Assembly: GCA_022059125.1 (NCBI GenBank)
Contig: JAEUWY010000006.1
Location: forward strand, 310,001 to 374,000
From: Corynespora cassiicola
Lineage: Eukaryota; Ascomycota; Dothideomycetes; Pleosporales; Corynesporascaceae
Length of the DNA: 64,000 nt
Reading direction: 5' to 3'
A program made the translations under genes and the position numbers. Positions 45,311 to 57,829 of this stretch are shown one piece after another. The notes under the pieces were generated by a model. That model ran no database searches and had not been told where the DNA came from. It saw only the letters and a list, made by a program, of their open reading frames with translations. Numbering within the stretch: position 1 is the first letter of the stretch; each line of letters starts with the position of its first letter.

Positions 45311-45587
45311 ATCTCCCCCCGGCAGTATTGTTATTTAGAAACTTGACGGATGTCAAGTGAGGGAGGCGGAGGCGCCAAATGGTGCGTTTTGGGCGGTTTC
45401 TGGGGCCTGCGACGGCGTTTTGAGCGGAGTGACAGGTGGGCGGAGCGCGTGAAGGGAGGGTCGGAGGGTAGTTTGAGGGCGAGTGCTGGCATGATGGTGG
45501 GAAGTGGAGAAAAGGTTCTGGATGTCGGAAGCGCGGGCGTCCACCGCTGGGGGTGGGCCGTTGGGAGAAGAAGAAAGGGGTGACCAG

Positions 45588-45594
45588 TATTTAA
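45588..45594 (+). promoter_or_regulatory. TATA-like element of the first secreted-protein gene
   Basis: TATTTAA lies 158 bp upstream of the ATG at 45752, in an otherwise GC-rich leader. The spacing leaves room for a 5' UTR of about 120 bp. The call is by position only. Confidence 0.4.
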
Positions 45595-45751
45595 GAGCAC
45601 GATGGATACCTGATGGTTTATACCCAACACCCACCAGTTCGTTGCCTTTGCCTTCTCAGCATATCTAACAGCTGTCATCTCCGCATCTTCTCTTACACGC
45701 TACAACCCTTCTCCATTCTATTAAAGTTTATCGAACTCTACTTGCCTCAAG

Positions 45752-46148
45752 ATGCAGTTTTCCGCCTCTGTCGCCTTTGCCTTGATGACTGCCTTTTTGG
45801 CCCAGGATGCTATTGCCGCCTCCATCAATCACCCTATGAATGCCCGCTTGCAGACTCGCCAAGCGAACTGCGCATCATTGGGAGACTTTGAGCCTTTTAC
45901 CGGCCCTTGCGAGTCTGAAAGTACATCACTCCATTCCGCCTTTGCGCTTTTGTGCTAACCGTCATTTCCAAGACTGCGGTGCCAGTGGTGCGAACTGCAA
46001 AGCGAAAGGCCTCACATGTGTCGGATTTCCGAGTAAGTACCTCCGTTGCAGGCAGGCCCTATCTCTCCTCGGACCCCCACAGCTAACCAATTTGTAATCA
46101 TCAGATGTCCAATGCCCTCTGAAAGGTTGCGCATGCTCGGAGTTGTAA
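45752..46148 (+). CDS. Small secreted cysteine-rich protein (effector candidate), copy 1
   Basis: Three exons, 45752-45920, 45973-46032 and 46105-46148, with introns of 52 and 72 bp, encode 90 residues. A signal peptide is evident (MQFSASVAFALMTAFLAQDA, then IAA). A short propeptide ends in LQTRQ, a possible Kex2-like or LxxR processing site. The mature part has eight cysteines in the order C-C-C-C-C-C-C-C, with GPC, NCG-x5-C and CPLKGCAC at the end, so up to four disulfides. It is a close structural match to the gene at 46596, with identical intron positions and phases. Small size, secretion and Cys content make it an effector or antimicrobial-type candidate; no activity can be read from the sequence. 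Confidence 0.8.
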
Positions 46149-46595
46149 TCGCAAGGCGAGCAGGGCGCGACACTGGCAGTGCCCACTCGATGACATGGAA
46201 GATCGGCAAGGCGTTGATATAGAGTGGTCAACATGATTTCCTTGCTAAAGGATTTCAAAGCTACATGGCGTTCGAAAAAGCAAATGAACAAGCCATGCAG
46301 CCAAGTAGGCCGGTTGAAGATCGGAGTTTATCATGTGTTCATCACTGCTTGGCAGAATCTATGGTCAAGACTTGATGAAATAATCGCCACAGGCGTTGTT
46401 GAGGTGGAGTTCCAGGGTTGATGACCCCAACACACACAGACAGACATTGGGACATCCAAAGGGCCATAGAATTGCTATCTATAAAGGAGCTGCTCAAGCT
46501 GAGCCACATGAGTGTACATTTTCCATTATAACTTACATTCGAACAATCCAATATTATTCATCATCTTCTTCAATTTCCATCTAATCAAAGCCACT
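46149..46595. other. Spacer between the two secreted-protein genes
   Basis: 447 bp containing the 3' flank of copy 1 and the promoter of copy 2. No further gene is seen. Confidence 0.5.
46480..46485 (+). promoter_or_regulatory. TATA box of the second secreted-protein gene
   Basis: TATAAA lies 116 bp upstream of the ATG at 46596 within TCTATAAAGG. It is a good consensus core-promoter match. Confidence 0.5.
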
Positions 46596-46962
46596 ATGCA
46601 TATCGCTCCATCAACCATCGCTAGCCTTGTTTTCCTTGTTGCAGCTCATGCGGCGACCGTAGAATTGAAAGCTAGACAATTAAGCTGTGAAGAACGATAT
46701 GGAAAATATCCTGAATATACGGGGCCTTGTGCGGCGACAAGTGCGTGACCTCTGGGGGCTTTTGCTACAGGTGATCAATGCACGGCTAACACGGTTTAGA
46801 CTGTGGCGCAAGTGGACAGAATTGTAAGGAGATCGGATGGAGGGGCTGCGTCCCCTTCCCAGGTAAATATCTTCCTGGCTATCTGAACCTTTTTCTAACT
46901 CTTGTGCAGGTCTAGGATGTCCAACTGAAGGCTGCACCTGTACCGACTTCTGGCCACGTTAA
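46596..46962 (+). CDS. Small secreted cysteine-rich protein (effector candidate), copy 2
   Basis: Three exons, 46596-46740, 46800-46862 and 46910-46962, with introns of 59 and 47 bp, encode 86 residues. The signal peptide is MHIAPSTIASLVFLVAAHAA. The propeptide ends in LKARQ, equivalent to LQTRQ in copy 1. Eight cysteines follow in the same spacing: C near the start, GPC, NCGASGQNC, GC, GCP and EGCTC. Both introns interrupt the same codons as in copy 1 (phase 1 after the GPC block and before the final CP block), so the pair arose by tandem duplication. Sequence identity outside the cysteines is moderate, suggesting rapid divergence. The C-terminus TDFWPR is longer than in copy 1. The target is unknown. 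Confidence 0.8.
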
Positions 46963-47711
46963 AGGAAGTAGGCTTAGGTGTGCGGAGGGAGCCGGAAGAT
47001 GATACCGTGGCTAACATCCAGTAGTTCCAAGTGCCTAGTGATTGACTCAACTTATAGCAGAGAAGTAGGGCGATGATTGAAAATTTTGTGATATGTGCTG
47101 ATCTTGTTGCTCCTGGTTCATCCCGGCACTGTTGGTCCTGACGAAGATGACTTTGCGGCGATGCGGATCGCCTGAGATGCATTCGCAATCTTACCGGATA
47201 ACTAATGCGCCTTATTTACTATATCATCTCTACATGAATCTAGGCAATTGATTTATTCCGCAGCCTTATGCTGGTAGATTTGGGAATGACGAAACAGGCA
47301 GGAGCTTTGTTTCCGCTCACGTGACACGTTGTGCACAAACCACCTCACCTGGGTAGATACTCTCGCAGAATAGCTCCGTCAGTGACGGAAGTATAACATT
47401 TGAGAATAATATTGAAGTCTTCTATTTCAGCAAGATACCAGTATACTACGGTTTTAGTAATCATAAATCGTCTTGGCCATACGAAGGATCGAGACATTAA
47501 ATAGTCGCGATACAGGAATCAACGTCCCGAGGCTGCATGGCCGCAACTGACATACTTGGCAGTGACAAACATTTATCACGATCATAAATAATCTTTAGTT
47601 CTTATAAAGTTCATGAAATTAAGTTTTGAATGGAATCCCTTGATATTTAATTTGCTAAGACAATATTCGTTAAAGAAATCGTTGCATGTTGCTCTTTCAA
47701 ATCCTAAAGTA
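46963..47711. other. Intergenic region, AT-rich
   Basis: Between convergent genes (secreted protein + and beta-glucosidase -). It is AT-rich from 47380 to 47700, and nothing is recognised. Confidence 0.5.
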
Positions 47712-50287
47712 TTAGGGATCAAAATCAAAGGCGGCACCGACTTTGACTTCTTTTGCAGCAAGTATATCCGTACTAGAGGTGCCTACAGAAACAACATATG
47801 TCTCTTGGTCAACAGACCACTTGCCCTTCGACTCATTAAAGTATGCGAAACTTTCGTGATCGAGGGGAACAGAAACAGATTGCTTAGATCCTGGAGTCAA
47901 ATGAACCTTTGCATAGCCCTTGAGTTCCTTCAACGGTCTGTCTACTGCGTTCTGATTTTTTGACCCAACATACACCTGCACAATCTCGCTACCCTCGCGT
48001 GTGCCGGTGTTAGTTATGTCAGCTGTGACTGACAGGCTCTGACCTTGCTCGAAGGAGATAGATGACAGAGCTACATTGGAGATATTAAAGGTTGTGTATG
48101 AGAGTCCAAATCCGAAAGGGAAAAGAACGGTTTCTGGCTTCTTGTCGTAATGGCGATATCCAATGTAGATACCCTCCTTGTACTCTACACGGTTGGCTTT
48201 GAGATCACCAGGGAAATTCTCCCATGCGGGGGAGTCGGAGAGCTTCTTTGGAAATGTGACGGGAAGCTTTCCACCTGGATAAGTGCTACCTAAAAGGATA
48301 TCGGCAATGGTATGTCCAGCCTCTTGCCCTGGGAACCAGGCTTGAAGGACGGCGGAGACGTCTTTGGTCCATGGCATGGAGATTGGAGAGCCAGTGGAGT
48401 TGATAACAATCGTCTTGGGATTTGCGGCTGCAACAGCAGTGATCAGCTGGTCGAGTGAGCCATTGTGCGGGAGGTTCATGTCATCGCGATCACATCCCTC
48501 CGTCTCCCAAGCTGGGGTGTTCCCAACAAATACAACTGCCACATCAGAGGCCTTGGCGACGTCAATAGCCTCTTGGAGGAGATTGGCTTCCATGAGATGT
48601 TGTTCCATCAGCCCGAAGTTAAACCCGAGAATATTGTTCGACAAGAACGACAACGGATTGTCCAAATCGGCGACGGTACTAGCCTCTAGACGGATCTGGT
48701 AAGGCTGGCCTGCGACGAAATCAAATCGTTTTTGTTCCTCCTTTGCGACTCCAAGTAAGAGAGCCATGACATCCGCTGACTTTCCTTCGATGTTGTAGAC
48801 AAGCTCGTCATTGATGTATACCTTGGAGTTTCCGATCGTCGCGAAGCTAATGTAGTGTCTTCCTGTCGCTGATGGAGTATAGGTTCCCGTTAGGCACACG
48901 CGTGCTACATCGGCCGACTCAAAAGACCTGAAAGTAGTGTTTGGGTAACTCTTCGTTGGTCCAGCCACACCCTTGGCATTGAAGGTCTGGAGCGAGAGGC
49001 CAGGCTTGCCATCCAGGTCCACGATACCTTCAGAACAAGGGGGGAGGTTCCTCCATATGCGAGCTCCTTCCGCATACCTCAGTTGCACATCATCACCGAC
49101 AGCCTCTTCAAACGCCTCGTATGATGTGATTTTGCGATGCGCATTAACCGCAGCTGAACCACCACCATGTCCGAGAAATTGTTTCGCCAGTCCAATCAGC
49201 GCTACCGAGCCCAGTTTGCTTTTATCTAGCGGAAGGGTGTTGTTCTCGTTCTTCAACAACACTGCGCCCTCCGCACCGGCTCTCCGGATCAATGCGCGGT
49301 GCTCGGGTAGATCGTCGGCGCGCTCGGGGGGAATGGTCGGATCCTCAAATGCCCCGCTTCGCTCAAGCAATTTTAAGTTCGCAAGAACGCGCGCGTCTAG
49401 TGTCGTCATCGATATATCATTGTTGTCTAGCGCCCTTTGGATGTTCTCAGGGGTTCGCCAGTTCGCTGGGCCGGGCATCTCAAGGTCGTGGCCAGCATTC
49501 AGAGATGCGGCCACAGAGTTGGTACCGCCCCAGTCGCTCATTACATGTCCTTCGTAGCCCCATTGTTTGCGGAGAACGTCGGTCAACAAATAGCTGCTAG
49601 AGTCTGCATGTGTGCCATTGATGAGGTTGTAGCTTGTCATGACTGACCAAGGCTTTGAATCCTTGACTGCGATTTCGAAGGGTTTCAGGTAAATTTCACG
49701 AAGAGCGCGCTCGCTGACATGCGCGTCTATGGTAAAGCGGTTGCTTTCCTGTTCATTGACGGCGAAGTGCTTTATGGTGGCACCGATCCCCTCGCTCTGG
49801 AGGCCCTTGATGTACTCCGATGCCAGACGCCCAGCAAGCAATGGATCCTCGGAGAACGACTCAAAATTACGACCACCAGTAGGATGGCGATGGGGACAAA
49901 CAGTTGGGCCGAGACTAACATGGCGCCAATCAGCAAAGCGTCTCAGAAAAGGATATGTATACGCGTTTGAACTTACAGAACTCGCGCACCCTTTGTTCTG
50001 GTTTCTTGAGCCAATGCTCTGCCTATCCTTGCCGCAAGTTCGTTGTTGAAAGAAGCAGCAAGAGAGACAGATGCTGGAAAGCAGGCACTCTTAACACCAT
50101 TGTCGAAGTTCTCACCACGAGCGCCGTTCGGGCCGTCCGAAACCTTCATGCGAGGTATACCGAGTCTTTCAACAGGATTAGTTTCCCAGAAAGTTGAGCC
50201 GGCTAGCAACAATGCTTTCTCCTCGACCGTCATCTGCTTGATGAGACCCTCCAGGTCCCGAGAGCTCTGGTGGTAGGAACCCATCAT
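47712..50287 (-). CDS. GH3 beta-glucosidase with PA14 and fibronectin-like domains, no signal peptide
   Basis: Two exons, 50287-49977 and 49914-47712 (62-bp intron gtaagt..gttag), encode 837 residues. The catalytic nucleophile is Asp231 in VMSDWGGTNS, and the substrate loop residues KHFAVNEQE and RALREIYLKPFE are present. A PA14 insert is visible at roughly 400-540 (GTYTPSATGRHYISFAT, VYINDELVYN). The second GH3 domain carries AWETEGCDRDDMNLP, which includes the region of the acid/base Glu, and the C-terminus is a fibronectin-III-like domain (VTADITNTGTREGSEIVQVY). The N-terminus (SSRDLEGLIKQMTVEEK) has no signal peptide, so it is probably intracellular, hydrolysing cellobiose or related beta-glucosides after uptake. 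It is divergent from a sugar transporter 1.2 kb away, which supports that reading. Two adjacent ATGs can start it (50287 or 50284). Confidence 0.95.
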
Positions 50288-51476
50288 TAAAGAAAAAGAT
50301 TGACAATTGAGGAGTTTGAGATTGATGCGGCAAGAAAGATTCGATGGGACTTTTCCAAGTTAAAAAAAACTTTAGAAGTCTTCCTATCCCGCTTTGCTTT
50401 CGGTCGTCGGTGCCAATAAGTATGGTAGGACTGCAGAAAGGCTATCGAGAATGCCACTCCTAGCCAAGAGGCGACTTGATTGCCGATGTTACACCCCCCG
50501 TTCTACTATTGCAAACAGGAACATAAGTGGAGAAAGCCATGCTGGACCTACCAGTCCCATCTAAGGATTTTCCAGGCTTTGGTGAGCCACGTGGACGCAG
50601 GGCCCATGCTGTGTTCGGAGAGTCGGAACAGAGACCAGAGTACAAACCTTGAACAAGAGACTGTCGAGCATATGCTACAATTCGATAGCGCGATAATCAC
50701 TGCGCTAATTGTTGGCCGCAATTTCGCCGATGACGCCCAGCTTGGTATTCTTCTCAACTCTTGGCGAAGGAATCTACCTAGCGTGTGAAAACGCCACGGT
50801 AGTTGCGCAAGCCATCATTCATGTCGACGTGTGCATCGTGTAATCGGGTCAGTGCAAACTAGATTCTCCGCTATGGATTGGAGACATCTAGCTTTCCGCG
50901 GACCTGGCTCCCTATCCTGGAAGTACCGGGTTCTTGGTAAGATCTCTTTCGTGGAGTCTGGATCCCTTTCCCCGCAATAACCGAGTCATAAAATGCTCCT
51001 TGTGGCTAATTGCACTTGTCATGCGCCTCAATTTGTATGCCGCACTCGACTATTTGGTCAGGGCAAGACCTAGTGGGCTTCCCTCGGCATGAGTAAACAC
51101 GAATCGGAAGCAACACTTACCACTGCCGGTGCCCAGAACATTGCCGAGGGTGCAGGACAGATACTCCGTGAGATTCTCCATGTAGGGCTGAATCAAGGCT
51201 TCACCCCAGTAACATCCTCAAATTCATGGCACATCTTCGGCCTTGTCAACGAGCCAAGGTGCGACACGCGCCGGAAACTTGCTTGCGACGACAACACATC
51301 ACGTGGATGTGGGGAGCTGAACCAATGTGGAGATACCCCAGGAAAACCAACCCGAGATCATGGGTGTGGACAAATTCTATTCCATATCTCCAGATACCCT
51401 ATAAATTGTGTCGTCCCAAGTCATCGGTCGTGATCGGCAGACTGTTTGTATCGCTTTCTTAACTTTCTCTTCCACC
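50288..51476. other. Shared promoter of beta-glucosidase and sugar transporter
   Basis: 1.2 kb of non-coding sequence between divergent genes. A CreA-type GTGGGG hexamer lies at 51309-51314, and open frames here have no motif. Carbon-catabolite control is plausible from context but not shown. Confidence 0.5.
51400..51406 (+). promoter_or_regulatory. TATA box of the sugar transporter gene
   Basis: TATAAAT lies 71 bp upstream of the ATG at 51477. It is a consensus match at a normal distance. Confidence 0.55.
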
Positions 51477-53241
51477 ATGGCCGGCTATACCACGGAGAAA
51501 TTAGAGGATTTGAAACCTGCGGTCGTACATCTCGATGATGTAGAAGCAGATGCAGTCAAACCAGAGGCCGTGAAGGTCGACGAAAAGATCTCTGCATGGC
51601 AGAGTATCAAGAAGTTTCCGATGGCGGTTGCTTGGTGTACGTCTCCTTCATACAAATAGAGGTCAGATTCTCACATCATCATCTAGGCTGTTACATGCTC
51701 TTTATTTGTATCATGTGGGGTTATGATGGTCTTGCGGGATCGGTAAGCTTTAATATCATTCCTAGCACCGAGCAGCTTTTGACTGTCTTCCTTTGTAGAT
51801 TGTGTTGTCTATTCCCAGGTTTAGGCAGGACTACGGATACCTTTACAATGGCCAGTACGTGGTTTCAGCTGATTGGCAGCTCGGATTCACTAGTGCTTCA
51901 CTGGTCGGTCTTATGTTTGGTGGTGCTGTAACTGGATACATGACGGAAAGGTTTGGCCAGAAGATCTGCATCACTGCGGCATATGGTGAGTCCTGCCCCA
52001 ATCCACGTTGAACCCAGCTGACAGGATAAGCTCTTACTATCGGCGGTGTCTTCGCACAGTGGTACTCTCCTGGCGACATGCCTCTATTCTTTGGAGGTAA
52101 ACTTCTTACGGGCATTCCACTTGGTGTCTTCCTCACCGTCGCACCCATCTATACGTCGGAAGTGGCCCCTCCCGCACTCAGAGGAGCTATGGTTGCTGCT
52201 GTCAACTTTAGCATCGTCATTGGACAGCTCATTGGCTACGGTGTCATGCGAGAAGTCCAAAGTATCGACGGACCCAACTCGTATCGGATCATGTACGCAG
52301 TGCAGTGGGGATTCGCGGGTGTTGGCCTTGCGCTTGTATTTTTCCTACCCGAATCACCGATACGATTGGTCGCCCGTGGGAAAGAGGATCAAGCTAGGGA
52401 ATCGATACGCAAGCTTTATGCAGCGGAAGTCGATTTGGAGACAAAGATGGCTGAGATCAAAGCCGTCCTTTCACATGATGCGGAACAACAAAACCAGTCC
52501 GGAAGTTACAGCGAGTGCTTCAACTCGAAAAACCGATTGCGCACTGCTATTGCCCTTTCGGTTTTCTTTTTCCAGGCCAGCTCTGGTGTGGCCTGGGTAG
52601 TAGGATACATGGGCTACTTTATGCAGCTTTCTGGGATGCAAGGCTTGGAAGTATTCGACGCTACTGTAGGCATTGCTGGTGCTATGGCTGTTGGATCCAT
52701 GGTCAGTTGGGTGACGGTGGAGAAGTTGGGCCGTCGGCGAACTATTTTCTTCGGTATGTTCTCATATGGTTTCTCTGGGTTAGACTAATCACGCTCAGGC
52801 ATGCTCACTTGCACCGCCTCTCTTCTCTTGATCGCAATCCTCGCTCTTTTCGTCGACAGGGGAAAGCCAGTTGTACTGACCCAGGTTGCATTCATGGCAC
52901 TCTGGGCTTTCATGTATCAAGCCTCCATTGGTTCTGTCGGCTTCACTTTGATTGCGGAAGTCCCAACCTCACATCTTAGAGGTGTCACACAATCCATGGC
53001 AACGATGATGAACGGATTGTCAAATGCCGTTTGGGCCCTTGCCCTGCCATACATGGTCAACCCCGATCAAGCCAACATGGGGGGAAAAGTGGCATTCATT
53101 TTCTTTGGCTTGTTGTTGCTTGGCGATATCTTCGTGTTCTTCTATTACCCAGAGACCAAAGGCCGGTCATTTGAGGAGATTGACGCGCTTTTCGAACGTG
53201 GTGTGCCTCCAAGAAAATTCGAGACCACGAAGCTGGATTGA
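51477..53241 (+). CDS. MFS sugar-porter family transporter (hexose/cellodextrin type)
   Basis: Five exons, 51477-51636, 51687-51742, 51799-51985, 52031-52753 and 52799-53241, encode 522 residues with about 12 membrane helices. Sugar-porter signatures are present: GYDGLAGS, DWQLGFTSASLVGLMFG, RFGQK, FLPESPIRLVARG (the PESP motif after helix 6), EKLGRRRTIFF, and PETKGRSFEEIDALF at the end. It imports sugars with protons. Intron 3 uses a slightly unusual acceptor, GATAAG at 52030, chosen because it alone keeps the frame into LTIGGVFAQWYSPGDMP. It is divergent from an intracellular GH3 enzyme, so the likely cargo is a beta-linked di- or oligosaccharide such as cellobiose, by analogy with fungal cellodextrin uptake. 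This substrate is inferred from context. Confidence 0.93.
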
Positions 53242-54039
53242 GTTCTGGCGTCGAACAACTCTTATTGAATTAAGTACTGGTTCTCAGTAGATGATAGGTG
53301 TCCGGAGGGAATAATATCAAGTTCGATACGAATTCCGTATTCTAATCGCAACATGAAGGCATTCTGTAGATGAGATCACAGAACCCAGTAGTGAAGCTGT
53401 GGCAAATCATGAGAAGGTATTTCTGTTCAGCACGGTCCATTAACGATACTAATATAAGTATTTCTATGCGATGCAGCCCAGATGCGCGTTACAGTCCAAT
53501 GAATATTCAGAGATAGACTCCAACAGCTAACCGTAGAGTGAGGCAAACACCTGTGCCACCAAACGGATTTTGGATCTTCACGCCACTTCAGCCGTGCCAC
53601 ACGGATTTGATTCATTTTTATCGGCAATGAGTCAGACCGGGAACAATTGTTCTCTGATGACGATATCAACTCAATATTTTACTTTTGAGTATTAGGCCTC
53701 AACTATACTGCGATAGCCAATTCTACCCCCAAACTATATATGCAAGATGCAATCTTTATTCACATTCAAGGAATGGAAATCCCTTCGACTGCATCTTTTT
53801 CCTGGGAAGTCGCATTGTCAAAACTGGCAACCTCTCCTTGACAACGGCGCACGTGCAAACTCGTGGCCTTGTTTTATCTGAATCCGCAAATAGTTATGCA
53901 GCAAAACTGACTATTTGTCATGAATGAGATTTGTTCTTACTTTCCAACTTTGACTGTCGTTGCTGTTCGCCATTCAAACATTTCCTCCTTAGCCGACTCC
54001 TACCCTTCTCACGACTTTTGCGAAAAAAAAAGGGGAAAA
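53242..54039. other. Intergenic region
   Basis: AT-rich spacer with short open frames only; nothing is recognised. Confidence 0.5.
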
Positions 54040-55164
<1,125 letters not shown>

Positions 55165-55587
55165 AACATAGTTTGAGAAAAAAACATCTATGTGCCGGAC
55201 TGGTAGTTGGTGACGCCGAAAAGATGCCTGAGTTTTTGATGTTTCTTCATGATCTTTGTCGCGGTTAAGGAATATGGTAGCTTGAACATGAGTTTTTTTG
55301 AGGGTCAGGAGACCCAAGTAAGAAAATTCCTGATTGTACACTATTTTTATCAGATATTCGAAAAAGGATCGGTACATAATATCTTAATTTCAAAACAATC
55401 TCGCATATCTATGCAGATTACTTTTCAAAATCGAGAGAAAGCATGAGAGTCGGATTGCTCACTAGCTTTGTTGATGAGAGCATGACTGACAGACAAACAA
55501 AGTCGGAAAACTTGGGCTTAAGGGTTTCCAACGGTGGCCTCCCCACTGAAACTACTTTCTTATCTCAAATTTACACAGTGGTATAGC
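55165..55587. other. Intergenic region
   Basis: The segment contains the 3' end of the surface protein and the leader of the next gene. It is AT-rich and nothing is recognised. Confidence 0.5.
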
Positions 55588-56757
55588 ATGAATCCCAAGC
55601 TTCAAACAAAAGCAGTGCGCAAGTCGGCCTCCAAAGTCCCCTGGCGCATTGTCAGACAATGGGGCACCCGTCAACACAAACCATACCCGGTCCGGAATAA
55701 GTCTATTGGGAAATCTAGGAGATGTGTAAGCCAAAGGGCATCGTACGCGATGCTTGGAACTGATGAATCAAATGACGAGCTCTACCTGAGAGATACGACT
55801 AGTCCCGATGATGAGGACCAAAATGGCCCTGCCCTAGATATTTCTCATCAGACACCACGAGACAGTCAGCCAAAGTCAAAAAGGAGTGAAAATGGCCTCA
55901 GACATAGCAAAGATGTGGGATCAAGCGAAGCACCTACAGCACGTCGCCAAGAAAAACCAAGGTACTCATTTAGGACACCAGCACTATCCCTAGGAGACGA
56001 AAAGCATGCCCGCATGCGCATCATGCTCCACCGCATCATCATCCACATGCGCCAAACCCACGAGTCAAACTGGACCCTCACCCTCCAAGAAACCGACTAC
56101 ACCTTCTCCGACCCCGCCTCCCACTCCCTCGCCATTACCCTCTTCCAAGAACACAACCCCTCAAACGCGCACATCACTCCGCTCACCCTCCTCCAACACG
56201 CCTACAAAACCATATCCGAAAACGGCCTAACATGCGACGACCCCCGCCACCACGCCATCCACCTAACCTTCACCGGCACCCTCTCCCCCCAACGTCGCCA
56301 CCACCACTCCCCACTCCCCAGACCAAAAGTCTCCCTCTGGTCCATCCTCTCCGCCACGTTTCCGAACCAGCACCCGCTCTTCCCGCACCAACTGCAGCAC
56401 CTCTCCGCCGCGCTCTTCTTCCACCCGGCGTTGGGCCCGCACGCATTGTCCGAGTGGCGGGCCCGGTACGCGGCGTACTTCCAGCATGCGCCATTTATGC
56501 TTCGGGGGAATGGGTGGATGCTATTCTGGGGGCTGCTGTTGTTTGGGCGGAGGGGGCTTTTGGGGGTGTTGGGGGGTGTGGGGGTGGGAGTGGGGAGGGT
56601 AGAGGAGTGGGCGGGGAGGGGGATGGAAGAGGAGCTTTTAGGGATGTATGATAGGGAGACGGTTGGTGGGGAGGGGTTGAATGAGGTCAGGCGGACGTTA
56701 GGGGAGTTGTGTAGATTTCTTAAGGGTTTGAGGATGGAAGAGGGAGGGGTGTTGTGA
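55588..56757 (+). CDS. Hypothetical protein with one possible C-terminal membrane helix
   Basis: One open frame of 389 codons from the first ATG. The first third is charged and disordered (e.g. TDESNDELYLRDTTSPDDED, KPRYSFRTP). The middle (150-300) is richer in conserved-looking elements such as RIMLHRIIIHMRQTHESNW, SHSLAITLFQEHN and HPLFPHQLQHLSAALFFHP. A hydrophobic stretch follows (GWMLFWGLLLFGRRG) and the tail is Gly/Glu-rich. The codon signal is strong in the second half (many C third positions, then G in the tail). I recognise no family. The frame is open to about 55534 without an ATG, so an upstream exon is possible. Confidence 0.5.
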   Translation: MNPKLQTKAVRKSASKVPWRIVRQWGTRQHKPYPVRNKSIGKSRRCVSQRASYAMLGTDESNDELYLRDTTSPDDEDQNGPALDISHQTPRDSQPKSKRSENGLRHSKDVGSSEAPTARRQEKPRYSFRTPALSLGDEKHARMRIMLHRIIIHMRQTHESNWTLTLQETDYTFSDPASHSLAITLFQEHNPSNAHITPLTLLQHAYKTISENGLTCDDPRHHAIHLTFTGTLSPQRRHHHSPLPRPKVSLWSILSATFPNQHPLFPHQLQHLSAALFFHPALGPHALSEWRARYAAYFQHAPFMLRGNGWMLFWGLLLFGRRGLLGVLGGVGVGVGRVEEWAGRGMEEELLGMYDRETVGGEGLNEVRRTLGELCRFLKGLRMEEGGVL

Positions 56758-57829
56758 GGATTGGGGGGGTAGGTGAGTTTTGAGGTTTTTTGGAGATGAT
56801 GATTAGGGTTCACGATGGTATCAATCAAATATGAAAAATTGAAAATGGTAGTGTCAATGTTGATTTTTCGGAAACTGAAATGGTCGACTTTGATTGGAGC
56901 GCGCAATGAATCCGCATTGAGACAAAGACAGGTGAGGTTCCGCTGACGAATTACCTATCCCCGAATGATTAATACGCCACCAAAATACATAGCCGTTGTT
57001 TTGGGGAACATCTTAAAATTCAGATTGAACTTCTCAAGAGAAATTGAACAAAGGGACCCTTTGGTTGCATTGGTCACGTTGTATCCAACAGTGTGCGGGG
57101 CTTGGAATGAAACATGAAATGGCCACATATCTCACCTCCTCGCCCTCGGAGTGTTGCCGAAAGACCGAAAGACCAAGTGACTCATGTATGCTACCACTGC
57201 TACTTTTGGTCTTTGACTAGCTCCCGTTAAACTCCTGAGCGGACCAGGTGTGGTCGCAGGCGTTGTTTCGATGATCCTTGGCACCGAACCATGGTTTTGA
57301 GCCGCAGCGCCCTTCCGCGGAGCGAGACGCCTCAAAAGGGCGTACCGCATTGCCAACAAACCCCAAAAGCAACCAAATGAAGTCCAATAAAGCTTTTCTC
57401 TAGGGCCAAGGTTGGCAAAGTGCGCAGCTTAGAGCGTGGCACAGCCTTACCCGCAGCTTCGGTCTCGCGACTAGAAGCGGCCGAGAGGCCCGATGACGTC
57501 GCGAATGGGCATCTCAGCAACAGTAAGCTCGACATTGGGGCTCATTCAGCACCACACCTCGCAACACCCTCCGCGGTGCCACTCTTTCAGCCCCAGCTCG
57601 AGGACCCGCTCGTCTGCGGGAGTGGTCCGGCACTCGGCAGCCCTCTGAGAGGTTGTATGCGACATGCAGATCGGTTAGCTCAGCGCCCGCCCTTAACTCC
57701 ATCTCTCAACCGCCCGCCGGAAATAAAAGAGTATCCTCTTGTCCACCATGCCGCAATACAAATACCACCTGGATCCCTCACTGGGCCATCCTCGCCGCAA
57801 TTCCCATCCATCTTCGCCTCGCCATCGCC
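56758..57829. other. Intergenic region
   Basis: AT-rich next to 56.8 kb, then GC-rich from 57.2 kb in the leader of the MFS gene. No gene is supported, though open frames in the GC-rich part overlap the MFS start in other frames. Confidence 0.5.

Larger units (their letters stand above)
43756..45751. other. Intergenic region between NLR2 and the secreted-protein pair
   Basis: AT-rich to about 44.7 kb, then GC-rich. There is a strong potential hairpin at 44234-44268 (GCGC, GCACC / GGTGC, GCGC stems) of unknown significance. A short coding relic on the minus strand at 44877-45310 is listed separately. The right end holds the promoter of the first secreted protein. Confidence 0.5.
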
